Source: Tessaracoccus aquimaris
Lineage (GTDB): Bacteria; Actinomycetota; Actinomycetes; Propionibacteriales; Propionibacteriaceae
DNA: 64,000 bases
Assembly (NCBI RefSeq): GCF_001997345.1
Contig: NZ_CP019606.1
Coordinates: 1,054,001 to 1,118,000, forward strand
Direction of reading: 5' to 3'
Position numbers and translations under genes: made by a program. The notes below the pieces were generated by a model, which made no database searches, was not told the DNA's origin, and saw only the letters and a program-made list of their open reading frames with translations. Below are positions 46,743 through 54,604 of the stretch, piece by piece (position 1 is the stretch's first letter; every line of letters starts with the position of its first letter).

Positions 46743-47177
46743 CTACTTGCCTGGGATGCCCAACGCCTCGGCCAGGTCGTAATCCGCCGGATCGAGTACT
46801 TCGGCGCCGAGGTTGTCGGCGATGCGACTGGCATGGTCGGACGGTACGAGAGCAGTCCAGTTCTTCGTGCTCACGATCATCAACTCCCTGTTCGCGGTCA
46901 CGATCGCGAGCGCCGATCCGATCAGGATGCCCTTGGCGTCCGCCGCGAGTGCTTCCTCGCTGGGATAGACCCTGATCTGCATGCCGTCGCACTCGCCGGC
47001 GTCGAAGTCATCGGAGGTGTCCTCGTCGGTGAAGTCCTTGCACGAGTGCCCAGCCGAACGCAGGGCTGCCGCGAGGTCCTTCGCGCTCTCGTAACTGGCG
47101 TCCTTCTCGAGCGCCGACGAGCACCCCGTGAAGGCAAGCGCAGCGAGCAGCGCGGCAGACAGTTTCCGGTGCCTCAT
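46743..47177 (-). CDS. predicted lipoprotein, function unknown
   Basis: The 144-residue protein has a lipoprotein signal peptide: MRHRKLSAALLAALAFTGCSS, where LAFTGC is the lipobox and C20 would carry the lipid. The mature part is small and acidic with cysteines at about residues 45 and 62 that could form a disulfide bridge. No family recognised. ATG 47177 was chosen because the signal peptide starts there and GGGGA lies 4-5 nt upstream. Confidence 0.65.
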   Translation of the reverse strand: MRHRKLSAALLAALAFTGCSSALEKDASYESAKDLAAALRSAGHSCKDFTDEDTSDDFDAGECDGMQIRVYPSEEALAADAKGILIGSALAIVTANRELMIVSTKNWTALVPSDHASRIADNLGAEVLDPADYDLAEALGIPGK

Positions 47178-47250
47178 GATTCCCCAGTTCCTCAGGCGTG
47201 GCGTTGCAGCCAGTCGATGGTGAGCAGCGGGCTCTGTCGTCCGCGTGTCG

Positions 47251-47532
47251 TCAGTCACGGTGACGCTCCGCGAAGGGCAGCCAAGCAGACCCGACAGCAA
47301 GCAGCATGCCGCCGAGCACCAGCAGAACCGCTGGAGTGCCAGCCAAGGGCGGCGGAGTCGTGAGCGTGTAGGGGTTGTAGGCCATTGCGGCAGCCCCGAT
47401 CGCGATCAGATAGAGGCCGAGCACCGCTCCCGCCAAGCCCAGGATCACTCGCGGCACCAGCGCCAGGAGTTGCCCCTTCTCCTCGGCCTGCCGGTTCGCC
47501 ATGCCCTGTTGCGTCGCTTCATCGAAACCCAT
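47251..47532 (-). CDS. small membrane protein, function unknown
   Basis: The 93-residue protein (start MGFDEATQQG at 47532; ATG/GTG 5 residues earlier is possible) has two hydrophobic segments, VILGLAGAVLGLYLIAIGAA and a second at about 62-80 (AVLLVLGGMLLAVGSAW), and short charged ends. No family recognised. It lies 73 nt upstream of the lipoprotein gene on the same strand and may share its transcript. Confidence 0.5.
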   Translation of the reverse strand: MGFDEATQQGMANRQAEEKGQLLALVPRVILGLAGAVLGLYLIAIGAAAMAYNPYTLTTPPPLAGTPAVLLVLGGMLLAVGSAWLPFAERHRD

Positions 47533-47774
47533 GTCCAATCGTCGCACTTGCCTGTCGAGGGCTCATGTCGGATCGGCTTAGCGAGTCCAGGAGCGACACC
47601 CCGGGACCGCGCCGGCCGCAGAAGCCCTCGCCCGCTCATGCCAGAGAGACCGGGCGTTGACGGGGTCACGGCCGCTATTGCATCGAGGTCCTCCAGCATC
47701 GAGTGCAGAAGCCGAGCGCGGGTCTCTGCCCGTTCTCACGGGATTTCGACCGACGAAGCGACGCTCCGCGTCCC

Positions 47775-47827
47775 TTCGTGGCTCAATCAGCGGGGAACAG
47801 CATCAGTTCGTGGGTCAATCGGCGGGG
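47775..47827. repeat. pair of imperfect direct repeats, period 32 bp
   Basis: TCGTGGCTCAATCAGCGGGG (47776-47795) and TCGTGGGTCAATCGGCGGGG (47808-47827) match at 18 of 20 positions. Repeated GGTCAAT-type motifs near one another are seen at ends of IS21-like elements, so this may be a remnant; no transposase gene is visible. Confidence 0.5.
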
Positions 47828-47923
47828 GCGATGGTGGCTGCGTTTTCGGTCGGGGAAAAGCGTCTCTCGCTTCGTTGTTTGCATAATTGGAATCGTTACC
47901 TCACCCTGAAGGAGTTACCCATA

Positions 47924-47938
47924 ATGGGTGGTTCATAA
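47924..47938 (+). other. micro-ORF MGGS with strong ribosome binding site
   Basis: ATG 47924 begins a four-codon reading frame ending TAA, with AAGGAG (47909-47914) 9 nt upstream. The next gene's ATG (47947) lies 8 nt after this stop and has no ribosome binding site. Either the pair is translationally coupled, or one G is missing from GGG 47926-47928, which would make ATG 47924 the start of the protein below (MGWFIILRMENN). Confidence 0.4.
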
Positions 47939-47946
47939 TTCTTCGC

Positions 47947-48735
47947 ATGGAGAACAATAAGGCCGGGAAACGAGGCGTCCCGGCGCTGCAAATACGTCGC
48001 ATGATCTGCGTCGTTGCCTCGATGTGCGTCCTGGCTGGCGCGGGCGCTCTTCCGATATCGACGGCCGCGGCCTCGCCGTCGACCCAGGTGGTCTCGGCGA
48101 AGATGCCCGCCAAGGAAAAGGTGACAAGGAAGGTCACCAAGAAGAAGGTGACAAAGAAGGCGACGAAGACGGCCCCGAAGAAGGCGACGTCGAAGAAGAC
48201 GGCGCCCAAGGTCACGCCCAAGGCGGCGAAGAAGGTGGCTCCGACGAAGGTGTCGGCGCCCGCCGCGAACCCCGCTTCGAAGCCCACGGCGAAGGCCGCG
48301 CCCATCAAGACCTATGTCGTCAAGGCCAAGAGCGCCCCTGCGCCGCTCCCGGCCAAGTTGCGCACTACTCCCAAAGCGACAGGGAAGTCCTGGAAGGTCG
48401 TCGCACGCAAGAACATCACCACCCAGGCGCAGGTCGACCGCTGCGCCAACACGCCTGCCACCTGGCACGGATACTGGCACGTCGTGGCGCACAACTACTG
48501 CAACGGCTGGGCCGCTGACGCGTGGCACGGGATGCGGCGGGGCGATCGCGTGACGCTCACCCTCCCGTCGGGGCAGGTCGTCACGGGACTTGTCGCCTAT
48601 GACCTGACCATCCGCTACGGCGGTCGGTGGGATGACATGCCTCCGGCCGGCGCGGGCTACTTCAGCCTGCAGACCTCCTGGAGGGACTCGATCCATCGCG
48701 ACTCGAGTCACATCATCGTCGTCAAGCGCGCCTGA
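47947..48735 (+). CDS. secreted protein with Lys-rich linker and sortase-like C-terminal domain
   Basis: The 262-residue protein has a signal peptide (hydrophobic 19-35, cleavage near AAAS 40-43), a Lys/Thr/Ala/Pro-rich linker (about 52-130, KKVTKK- and APKK-type repeats) and a C-terminal domain (about 145-262). That domain resembles sortases in the order WHVVAHNYC (H182), MRRGDRVTLTLPSGQ and FSLQTSW (240-245) ending VVKRA with R261, but the catalytic Cys expected after 'T-x-T' is Ser/Trp (TSW). C166 and C185 could form a disulfide. I infer an inactive sortase-like or wall-binding domain; it precedes an LPDTG protein gene. Start uncertain (see micro-ORF). Confidence 0.55.
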   Translation: MENNKAGKRGVPALQIRRMICVVASMCVLAGAGALPISTAAASPSTQVVSAKMPAKEKVTRKVTKKKVTKKATKTAPKKATSKKTAPKVTPKAAKKVAPTKVSAPAANPASKPTAKAAPIKTYVVKAKSAPAPLPAKLRTTPKATGKSWKVVARKNITTQAQVDRCANTPATWHGYWHVVAHNYCNGWAADAWHGMRRGDRVTLTLPSGQVVTGLVAYDLTIRYGGRWDDMPPAGAGYFSLQTSWRDSIHRDSSHIIVVKRA

Positions 48736-48751
48736 CGAGAGACGAGCAGAC

Positions 48752-48787
48752 GGAGCCCCGCACCCGAGTATCTCGATGCGGGGCTCC
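48752..48787 (+). terminator. intrinsic terminator after the sortase-like gene
   Basis: GGAGCCCCGCA (48752-48762) pairs with TGCGGGGCTCC (48777-48787) around a 14-nt loop. It separates this gene from the LPDTG protein gene. Confidence 0.75.
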
Positions 48788-48953
48788 TGCCCTGTCCGCC
48801 ATCGACCATTTGTCGCCAATCTGCGCTAAGGGTTGCCTCAAATGGCGGCATTAACAACGGGTGTTATCTACGCGTTATTTTCCTAGGGGCGAGGAATTCG
48901 TGGTCCGGTCAGATTGCTAGCGTAAAGGCGTCGTGTCCACGCGGGGCACGAGT

Positions 48954-51056
48954 ATGCCAAAGGAAAGACTCCTGCCCGTGACTGAACCCTCACGCCGCAA
49001 ACAGCAAAACCCCCTGAAAAGGTCGATTGGAGGAGCCGCCCTCGCACTCATGGCAGCGGCATTATCCATTCCGGGAGTCCTGGTGGCGGACGCGCAGGAG
49101 GTCGCGCCTCGCGACACCTTCGCGGGCGAGACGTGCTGGGACCTGAACCCCTGGCCGGGACTCGTGGACCTCGATGGCAGTGACGCCGCGGATCTTGGGG
49201 TCGCGACGTACGTCGGCGGGGACCTGCGGGTGCTTGAGAAGGCGGCGGAGCTCGAGGGCCTCACGCTGGTGCGCGGCGAAGCCATCTTCGACCGGACGCC
49301 CGGGGGCACGGTGAACGTTGGGATCGTCGGAGAGGGATCACACGTCAAGCCGCCGCTGAAGTCCACGATGCTGGCCATCGAGGGCGACATGGGCCTCAGC
49401 GAGGGCACCCGCGTGGCGGTCGGCGAGGGAACCGACGCTCCCAGGCCGCAGGGCAAGCTCCGCGTCGGTGGCCAACTCGACGCCGACCAGGGCCAGGTGA
49501 CCTCGTTTGACACGCAGACCGGCCTTGGCGGGGAGGCCCTCCCGGAGGAGTTCCGTGGCTTCGACCGGGACATCGCCGCGACCCAACGCTTCCTGTCGGA
49601 CCTCGAGGGGCATGCGACCATCACGAGTCAATGGGGTCGGGCGACCATCGAGCTCGGAACTGGCCTGCTCCACGGCCTCCAAGTGGCCACGGTTGGAGCC
49701 GATGACCTCAGTGATGCCAGAGAGATCGACCTCAGCGGGATTGACCCCGACGGGCACGTGGTGATCAACGTCACAGGCGGCTCCGTCGACCTGGAGGTCG
49801 CGAGCATCCTCATCGAGGGCGAGCTTCACGGCTTCGGGGAGCCCGAGTTCGGTGAGGCATCCGCGCGCGTGCTGTGGAACTTCGTGGACGCGACCGACAT
49901 CCGGTTCGGGAGCGAAGTCAAGGGCACCCAGTGGATCGGCTCGATCGTGACCGGCCCTGAAGCCAATGTCGAGACACTCTTCAGCCACAACGGCCGCCTC
50001 TACGTCGACGGGGACCTCACCATGCGCGGCGAGGGCACCGAACTGCACAATTTCGGCTGGACCTGGGGCTTCGAGTGCGACGAGCGACCCACCGGTAGCT
50101 TCTCCATCACGAAGAACGTCGTCGATCCCGAGGGCCTCTCCGCCACCGACATGTTCACCGGCACCTGGTCCTGCGAGCTTGACGGCGCCGTCGTCAAGGA
50201 CGGCACGTGGTCGCTTGGCGATGCGGTAACCCAGACGGTGACCGATATCCCTGTGGGCGCCAGTTGCACGGTCTCAGAGGATGAGCTGGTCGATCCCGCC
50301 GGCGGCACCTGGAGCAAGGAGATCACCCCGCCCGACTTCGACGTTACCGGGACCGACCACGTCGTCGAGGTCGTCGTGACCAACACCCTCGAGGCCAACG
50401 CCCCCGAGATCGGCGGCTTCGCCATCACCAAGAAGGTCGTCAACGAGTCGATGCTCGAGTTCACCGACGAGTTCCACGGCACCTGGTCCTGTGAGTACAA
50501 CGACGAGCACCAGGATGGCTCCTGGACGCTTATCGACGGCGCGACCTTCGACGGGCCGGAACTGCTGGTCGGCAGCACCTGCACGGTGGCCGAGGATGAC
50601 GTCGTCGACCCCGAGGGCGGCACCTGGCTTGAGCCGGTCATCGAGCCGAGCGAGTTCACCATCACCGCCGACGGCGAGATCGTCGCCGTCACCGTCACCA
50701 ACACCCTCGAGGCCAAGGTGACGGAGCCTGAGGTGACGGAGCCTGAGGTGACCGAGCCTGAGGTGACCGAGCCTGAGGTGACCGAGCCTGAGGTGACCGA
50801 GCCCGAGGTGACGGAGCCCGAGGTGACCGAGCCCGAGGTGACCGAGCCCGAGGTGACCGAGCCCGAGGTGACCGAGCCCGAGGTCACGGAACCCGAGGTG
50901 ACGGAACCCGAGGTCACCGAGCCGAAGGAGCCGGGGCCTGGTCTCCCCGACACCGGCGCCCTCGGCACCGGCACGGCCATCGCCGGCGTGATCGCCCTCA
51001 TCGGAGCCGGCGTCATCGCGCTGTTCCGCATCGGGCGCCGCTCGACCACGGCCTGA
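48954..51056 (+). CDS. LPDTG-anchored surface protein with choice-of-anchor A and DUF5979-like domains
   Basis: The 700-residue protein has a signal peptide (hydrophobic 27-45, cleavage near ADAQ), a choice-of-anchor-A-like domain (about 50-375), two DUF5979-like repeats (about 381-470 and 486-585; both start G-[SG]-F-[SA]-ITK-[NK]-VV and have paired cysteines in GTWSCE and SCTV/TCTV), 13 VTEPE repeats plus one VTEPK (589-658), then LPDTG (664-668), a membrane helix and an RR-rich tail. This is a complete sortase sorting signal, so it is a wall-anchored adhesin or fimbrial-type protein. ATG 48954 chosen; GTG 48933 and GTG 48978 are possible. A terminator follows. Confidence 0.85.
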   Translation: MPKERLLPVTEPSRRKQQNPLKRSIGGAALALMAAALSIPGVLVADAQEVAPRDTFAGETCWDLNPWPGLVDLDGSDAADLGVATYVGGDLRVLEKAAELEGLTLVRGEAIFDRTPGGTVNVGIVGEGSHVKPPLKSTMLAIEGDMGLSEGTRVAVGEGTDAPRPQGKLRVGGQLDADQGQVTSFDTQTGLGGEALPEEFRGFDRDIAATQRFLSDLEGHATITSQWGRATIELGTGLLHGLQVATVGADDLSDAREIDLSGIDPDGHVVINVTGGSVDLEVASILIEGELHGFGEPEFGEASARVLWNFVDATDIRFGSEVKGTQWIGSIVTGPEANVETLFSHNGRLYVDGDLTMRGEGTELHNFGWTWGFECDERPTGSFSITKNVVDPEGLSATDMFTGTWSCELDGAVVKDGTWSLGDAVTQTVTDIPVGASCTVSEDELVDPAGGTWSKEITPPDFDVTGTDHVVEVVVTNTLEANAPEIGGFAITKKVVNESMLEFTDEFHGTWSCEYNDEHQDGSWTLIDGATFDGPELLVGSTCTVAEDDVVDPEGGTWLEPVIEPSEFTITADGEIVAVTVTNTLEAKVTEPEVTEPEVTEPEVTEPEVTEPEVTEPEVTEPEVTEPEVTEPEVTEPEVTEPEVTEPEVTEPEVTEPKEPGPGLPDTGALGTGTAIAGVIALIGAGVIALFRIGRRSTTA
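50718..50927 (+). repeat. in-frame 15-bp minisatellite coding VTEPE
   Basis: Fourteen 15-nt units coding VTEPE (13 units) and VTEPK (last unit) in the surface protein gene. Third-base variants are clustered: CCT units come first, then CCC units, then a GAA-containing pair, pointing to tandem duplication of neighbouring units. It forms the Pro/Glu-rich wall-spanning stalk. Confidence 0.95.
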
Positions 51057-51065
51057 TCGACGTGA

Positions 51066-51099
51066 GGGCGGGGAGGGCCGACACCCCTCCCCGCCCTTT
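51066..51099 (+). terminator. intrinsic terminator after the surface protein gene
   Basis: GGGCGGGGAGGG (51066-51077) pairs with CCCTCCCCGCCC (51085-51096), 7-nt loop, then TTT. Confidence 0.85.
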
Positions 51100-51186
51100 C
51101 CATGCCCGGGCGCGTCTCCATGCCCGGGCGCGTAGCCGCGTGACGCTCGGGTCGCACTAGGATCGGTGGCGACGAAAGGGGCGCTG

Positions 51187-52032
51187 GTGAGCCGCATCAA
51201 CCCGGTGGTGCTGGTTCTCATCGCCATCGCGTCGGTCCAGTTCGGCGCCGCGCTCGCCAAGGGCATCTTCACGCAGGCCACCCCGCTCACCCTCGCCTTC
51301 CTGAGGGTGGCCATCGCCACCCTGATCTTCCTGCTCATCGCTCGGCCGCGACTCGCTGGCCGCACGGCCAGGGACTGGCTCGACGTGTGCGCCTACGGCG
51401 CCTGCCTGACGGGGATGAACGCCGCGATCTACCTCAGCTTCGCGCGCATCCCGATCGGCGTCGCCGTCACGTTGGAGTTCATCGGCCCGCTGCTGCTGGC
51501 CGTCGTGGGCTCCCGCCGCCTCGTCGACCTCGCCTGGGTGGCCCTCGCCGGCGCAGGCGTCGTGTTGCTCGGCGCCCTGCCAAGCGACATCGACCCCATC
51601 GGGGTGGGCCTCGCGCTCCTGGCCGGCGCACTCTGGGCCGGCTACATCGCGCTCGCCGGGCCCGTCGGGCGCCGCTGGGAGGGGATCAGCGGCCTGACCA
51701 TCGGGTCGGCCTTCGGGGCACTGCTCCTCGCCGGTCCCGCCGTCGCCGTCGCGGGGGAGACCTTCTCCCAACCGAAGGTGTGGGCGACCATGGCGGCCGT
51801 GGCTCTGCTCAGCACCGTGATTCCCTACGGCCTCGAACTGCACGCCCGTCGAAGCATCAAGGCCTCGACCTTCTCCATCCTGATGAGTCTCGAACCCGCC
51901 GCGGCGGCCATCTTCGCCTGGATCGTGCTGTCAGAATGGCTCGGCGTCGCCGAATGGGCCGCGATGGCCTGCGTGATCGTCGCCTCCATCGGCGCTATCC
52001 GCTCGAGCAGACGCACTGAGGCCGCGACCTAG
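51187..52032 (+). CDS. EamA/RhtA-type exporter (DMT superfamily)
   Basis: The 281-residue membrane protein has ten hydrophobic segments in two EamA halves. The phrases [40 protein letters not shown] (two pieces) and [17 protein letters not shown] match the RhtA-like threonine/homoserine exporter branch. Substrate is inferred. GTG 51187 is chosen because AAAGGGG lies about 6 nt before it; GTG 51166 lies next to a TAGGAT hexamer and is unlikely. ybaK follows 10 nt downstream. Confidence 0.85.
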   Translation: MSRINPVVLVLIAIASVQFGAALAKGIFTQATPLTLAFLRVAIATLIFLLIARPRLAGRTARDWLDVCAYGACLTGMNAAIYLSFARIPIGVAVTLEFIGPLLLAVVGSRRLVDLAWVALAGAGVVLLGALPSDIDPIGVGLALLAGALWAGYIALAGPVGRRWEGISGLTIGSAFGALLLAGPAVAVAGETFSQPKVWATMAAVALLSTVIPYGLELHARRSIKASTFSILMSLEPAAAAIFAWIVLSEWLGVAEWAAMACVIVASIGAIRSSRRTEAAT

Positions 52033-52042
52033 AGGGGCGAGG

Positions 52043-52528
52043 ATGGCGAAACGACAGGCGGGCACCCCGGCGCTCAAGGCGCTCACCGACGCGGACGTGA
52101 GCCACACCGTCCACGAGTACGACCACGACCCGCGGGCCACCAGTTTCGGGCTTGAGGCCGCAGAGAGCCTCGGCTTCGACCCGGCCCGGGTCTTCAAGAC
52201 GCTGTTGGCCACCGACGACAAGGACCTGGTCGTCGGGATCGTGCCGGTCAGTGGATCCCTCGACCTCAAGGCCCTCGCCGCCGCCACCGGCCACAAGAAG
52301 CTGACGATGGCCCCGCAGGCGACCGCGGAACGCGTCACGGGCATGGTGGTCGGAGGGATCAGCCCACTTGGACAGAAGAGGCGCCTTCCGACCGTGCTCG
52401 ACGCCTCGGCGCTGGAGCACCCGACGATCCTCGTCTCAGGCGGTAGGCGCGGCCTCGATGTCGAACTGGCACCGGCCGACCTTGTCCGACTGGCAGAAGC
52501 TCAGGTGGCACCCATCGCGGCGCACTAG
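52043..52528 (+). CDS. ybaK: Cys-tRNA(Pro)/Cys-tRNA(Cys) deacylase YbaK
   Basis: The 161-residue protein matches the YbaK editing family: HTVHEYDHDP, ATSFGLEAAESLG, RVFKTLLA with the conserved lysine, LDLKALAAATGHKKLTMA and GGISPLGQKRRLPTVLD. The free-standing enzyme hydrolyses Cys-tRNA(Pro) made in error by ProRS. It lies 10 nt after the EamA gene. Confidence 0.93.
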   Translation: MAKRQAGTPALKALTDADVSHTVHEYDHDPRATSFGLEAAESLGFDPARVFKTLLATDDKDLVVGIVPVSGSLDLKALAAATGHKKLTMAPQATAERVTGMVVGGISPLGQKRRLPTVLDASALEHPTILVSGGRRGLDVELAPADLVRLAEAQVAPIAAH

Positions 52529-52537
52529 CCTTGGGCC

Positions 52538-52822
52538 ATGGCTGACGACATCCAGTACAACCTCAACGTCGGGCGCGACCGGTTCGAGATCTACGTCGGG
52601 GAGGAACTCGCCGGCGTGATCGACTACACCGACGAGGACGGCATCCTCGACCTCTACCACACGGGCATCGAGCCCGAGTTCGGCGGACGCGGCCTCGGCA
52701 CCAAGCTCGTCGAGTACGCGCTCAGCGACTGCCAGGACGCCGAGGTCAAGATCCGGCCGACCTGCCCCTTCATCGCGAAGTACATCGACGCGCACCCCGA
52801 ATACCAGGACCTGGTCGCCTGA
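52538..52822 (+). CDS. GNAT-family N-acetyltransferase (YjdJ/Gtn1-like)
   Basis: The 94-residue protein has the compact GNAT fold of the YidJ/YjdJ group: RFEIYVGEELAGVIDY, ILDLYHTGIEPEFGGRGLGTKLVEYAL (two pieces) with the acetyl-CoA loop GGRGLGTKL, and CPFIAKYIDAHPEYQDLV near the end. Substrate unknown. ATG 52538 follows TAGCCT (52527-52532) by 5-6 nt, so it can be transcribed without a leader, independently of ybaK. Confidence 0.85.
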   Translation: MADDIQYNLNVGRDRFEIYVGEELAGVIDYTDEDGILDLYHTGIEPEFGGRGLGTKLVEYALSDCQDAEVKIRPTCPFIAKYIDAHPEYQDLVA

Positions 52823-52857
52823 CGCGCGCTCACCCCTGACGATTCAGTCCAGGAACT

Positions 52858-53691
52858 TCAGTCCAGGAAGATGTCCGGGTACATCGCCTCGTCGGGCGTG
52901 CCAGGCACGGCCGCGTAGCCGGAGAAGTCCGTCACGCCAGCCTCGCGCAGCACGTCCTCGACGATCAGGCACCGGCCCGAGAGGTCGGCGGCCTGCGCGG
53001 TGAGGACGGCGTGCGCCGCATCGGCGTAGATCTCAGGGGTGCGTGATACGGCCATCAACCGGTCCCCGCCCAGGATGTTCTGGACGGCCGCCGTCGCGAT
53101 GGTCGTCGACGGCCACAGCGTGTTCGCGGCGATCCCGTCGCGCGCGAACTCCGACGCCATCCCGAGCGTCGCCATCGTCATCCCGAACTTCGCCATGGTG
53201 TAGCCCGTGTGCGCGCCGAGCCAACGGGGGCTCGGGTTCAGTGGGGGAGAGAGCGACAGGATGTGCGGGTTGGACGAGGCGCGCAGCGCGGGGATCGCGG
53301 CGCGCGACAGCATGAAGGTGCCGCGCACGTTGACGTCCTGCATCAGGTCGTACTTCTTCTCTGACAGATCGAGGCTGCCCGACACGTCGATGACGCTCGC
53401 GTTGTTGACGACGATGTCGATGCCGCCGAACGCGTCGAGCGTCGCGGCGACGGCGCGCGCGATGTCCGCGTCGTCGCGCACGTCACCGACCACGGCCAGC
53501 GCCTGACCACCCGCGGCGCGGATCTGCTCGGCGGCGGTGTGGATGGTGCCCTCCAACTTCGGGTGCGGCGTGTCCGTCTTCGCAAGCAGCGTGACGTTTG
53601 CCCCGTCGCGCGCTGCCCGCAGCGCGATGGCCAGGCCGATGCCGCGGCTGCCCCCGGACATCAGGATGGTGCGACCCTCCAGCGTGCTCAT
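52858..53691 (-). CDS. SDR-family oxidoreductase (HSDL2-like)
   Basis: The 277-residue protein has the classical SDR motifs: MSGGSRGIGLAIAL (11-24) for NAD(P), NNAS (about 96), and YTMAKFGM with the catalytic Tyr-x3-Lys (about 166-170). The phrase LSPPLNPSPRWLGAHTGYT is typical of the HSDL2/short-chain branch. It reduces or oxidises a hydroxyl or keto substrate not known here. ATG overlaps the enoyl-CoA hydratase stop as ATGA, so the two act in the same operon, probably in fatty or branched acyl turnover. Confidence 0.88.
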   Translation of the reverse strand: MSTLEGRTILMSGGSRGIGLAIALRAARDGANVTLLAKTDTPHPKLEGTIHTAAEQIRAAGGQALAVVGDVRDDADIARAVAATLDAFGGIDIVVNNASVIDVSGSLDLSEKKYDLMQDVNVRGTFMLSRAAIPALRASSNPHILSLSPPLNPSPRWLGAHTGYTMAKFGMTMATLGMASEFARDGIAANTLWPSTTIATAAVQNILGGDRLMAVSRTPEIYADAAHAVLTAQAADLSGRCLIVEDVLREAGVTDFSGYAAVPGTPDEAMYPDIFLD

Positions 53692-54470
53692 CGGGCACCT
53701 CCCCGGGCGGCGAAGGCGGCGATCCTGGCTTGTGCGTCGGGCGTGCCGAACGCCTCGCCGATGGTGCGGGCCTCCTCGGCGAGTTGCTCCTCGAGGCCGC
53801 GGGTGGGCTGTGAGCGGATCAGCCGCTTCGCCTCACCGTAGGCGCCCGCCGCGCCGTCCGCGATGCCGCGGGCGACGGCGATGGCGCGATCCCGGACATC
53901 GGACGGGTCGACCACCTCGGCGACCAGCCCCCACGCGAGCGCCTCCTCGGCGCTCAGCAGCCGGGAACTCAGCACCAGTTGCATGGCCCGCCGTTCGCCG
54001 ACGGCGCGGGCCAGTTGAGCGGTGACCGACAGGTCGGGCGTCAGGCCCATGTCCGCGTACAGGCTGCCGATCCTGGAATCCGTGCCGACCACCGCGTAGT
54101 CAGAACTGAGCAGGATGCCGAGCCCGCCGCCCGCGGTCGTGCCATGCGCGGCCGCCACGACGGGGAGGCTCGAGGTGACGAGCGAGACGATCCCTGCGTT
54201 GATGACCCCCGCCAGGCCCGCGACGCCGCCGTCGGCGTCGACCCCGCCCGAGGCCATGGCCTGCACGTCGCCGCCGGTGCAGAAGGCCCGTCCCTCCGCC
54301 TGCACGACGATGGCGCGGACCTGTGGATCGGTCGTGGCGGCCTTGCATGCATGTGCCCAGGCATGTGCCATGTCGGCGTCGAAGGCGTTGAGCCTGTTTG
54401 GTCGGTTGAGGGTGATGAGGCCGAGGCCGTCAACCACCTCGAACCGGACGGTGGCGTCGTCGAGCGTCAT
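53688..54470 (-). CDS. enoyl-CoA hydratase/isomerase family protein
   Basis: The 260-residue crotonase-fold protein has FCTGGDVQAMASGG (oxyanion loop), VVAAAHGTTAGGGLGILLSSDYAV (two pieces) and YADMGLTPDLSVTAQL. The residues where a hydratase has two catalytic glutamates are not both Glu (GTTAGGGLG and DMGLTPDLS), so an isomerase or other crotonase reaction is possible. First gene of a two-gene operon with the SDR oxidoreductase. Confidence 0.87.
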   Translation of the reverse strand: MTLDDATVRFEVVDGLGLITLNRPNRLNAFDADMAHAWAHACKAATTDPQVRAIVVQAEGRAFCTGGDVQAMASGGVDADGGVAGLAGVINAGIVSLVTSSLPVVAAAHGTTAGGGLGILLSSDYAVVGTDSRIGSLYADMGLTPDLSVTAQLARAVGERRAMQLVLSSRLLSAEEALAWGLVAEVVDPSDVRDRAIAVARGIADGAAGAYGEAKRLIRSQPTRGLEEQLAEEARTIGEAFGTPDAQARIAAFAARGGAR

Positions 54471-54604
54471 TGGTTCTCCCTTGAACTGGCTGCCACAACC
54501 CTAGCGCCGCCGAGGTTGGGGTGGTCCGCGCTGGCTCCCCGGTCACCGACGCGGCACAATGGACGCTGGCAATCCAGCCGACCTTGAAGTAACAGGAGAA
54601 TCCG

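Larger units (their letters stand above)
47533..47946. other. gene-poor stretch before the sortase-like gene
   Basis: No supported gene. It holds two imperfect direct repeats (47775-47827), a lower-GC segment near 47880-47945, and a 5-codon micro-ORF. The transition in composition may mark an insertion boundary. Confidence 0.4.

Noticed and set aside
47830..47946. c-di-AMP riboswitch before the sortase-like gene
   Set aside because: The characteristic conserved blocks of the ydaO-type aptamer are not present.
50718..50927. Regular repeats as CRISPR array
   Set aside because: The 15-bp units are contiguous with no spacers, keep the reading frame and code VTEPE within a surface protein.
54471..54604. 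T-box riboswitch upstream of thrS
   Set aside because: Only 134 nt, no T-box sequence or antiterminator hairpin seen.
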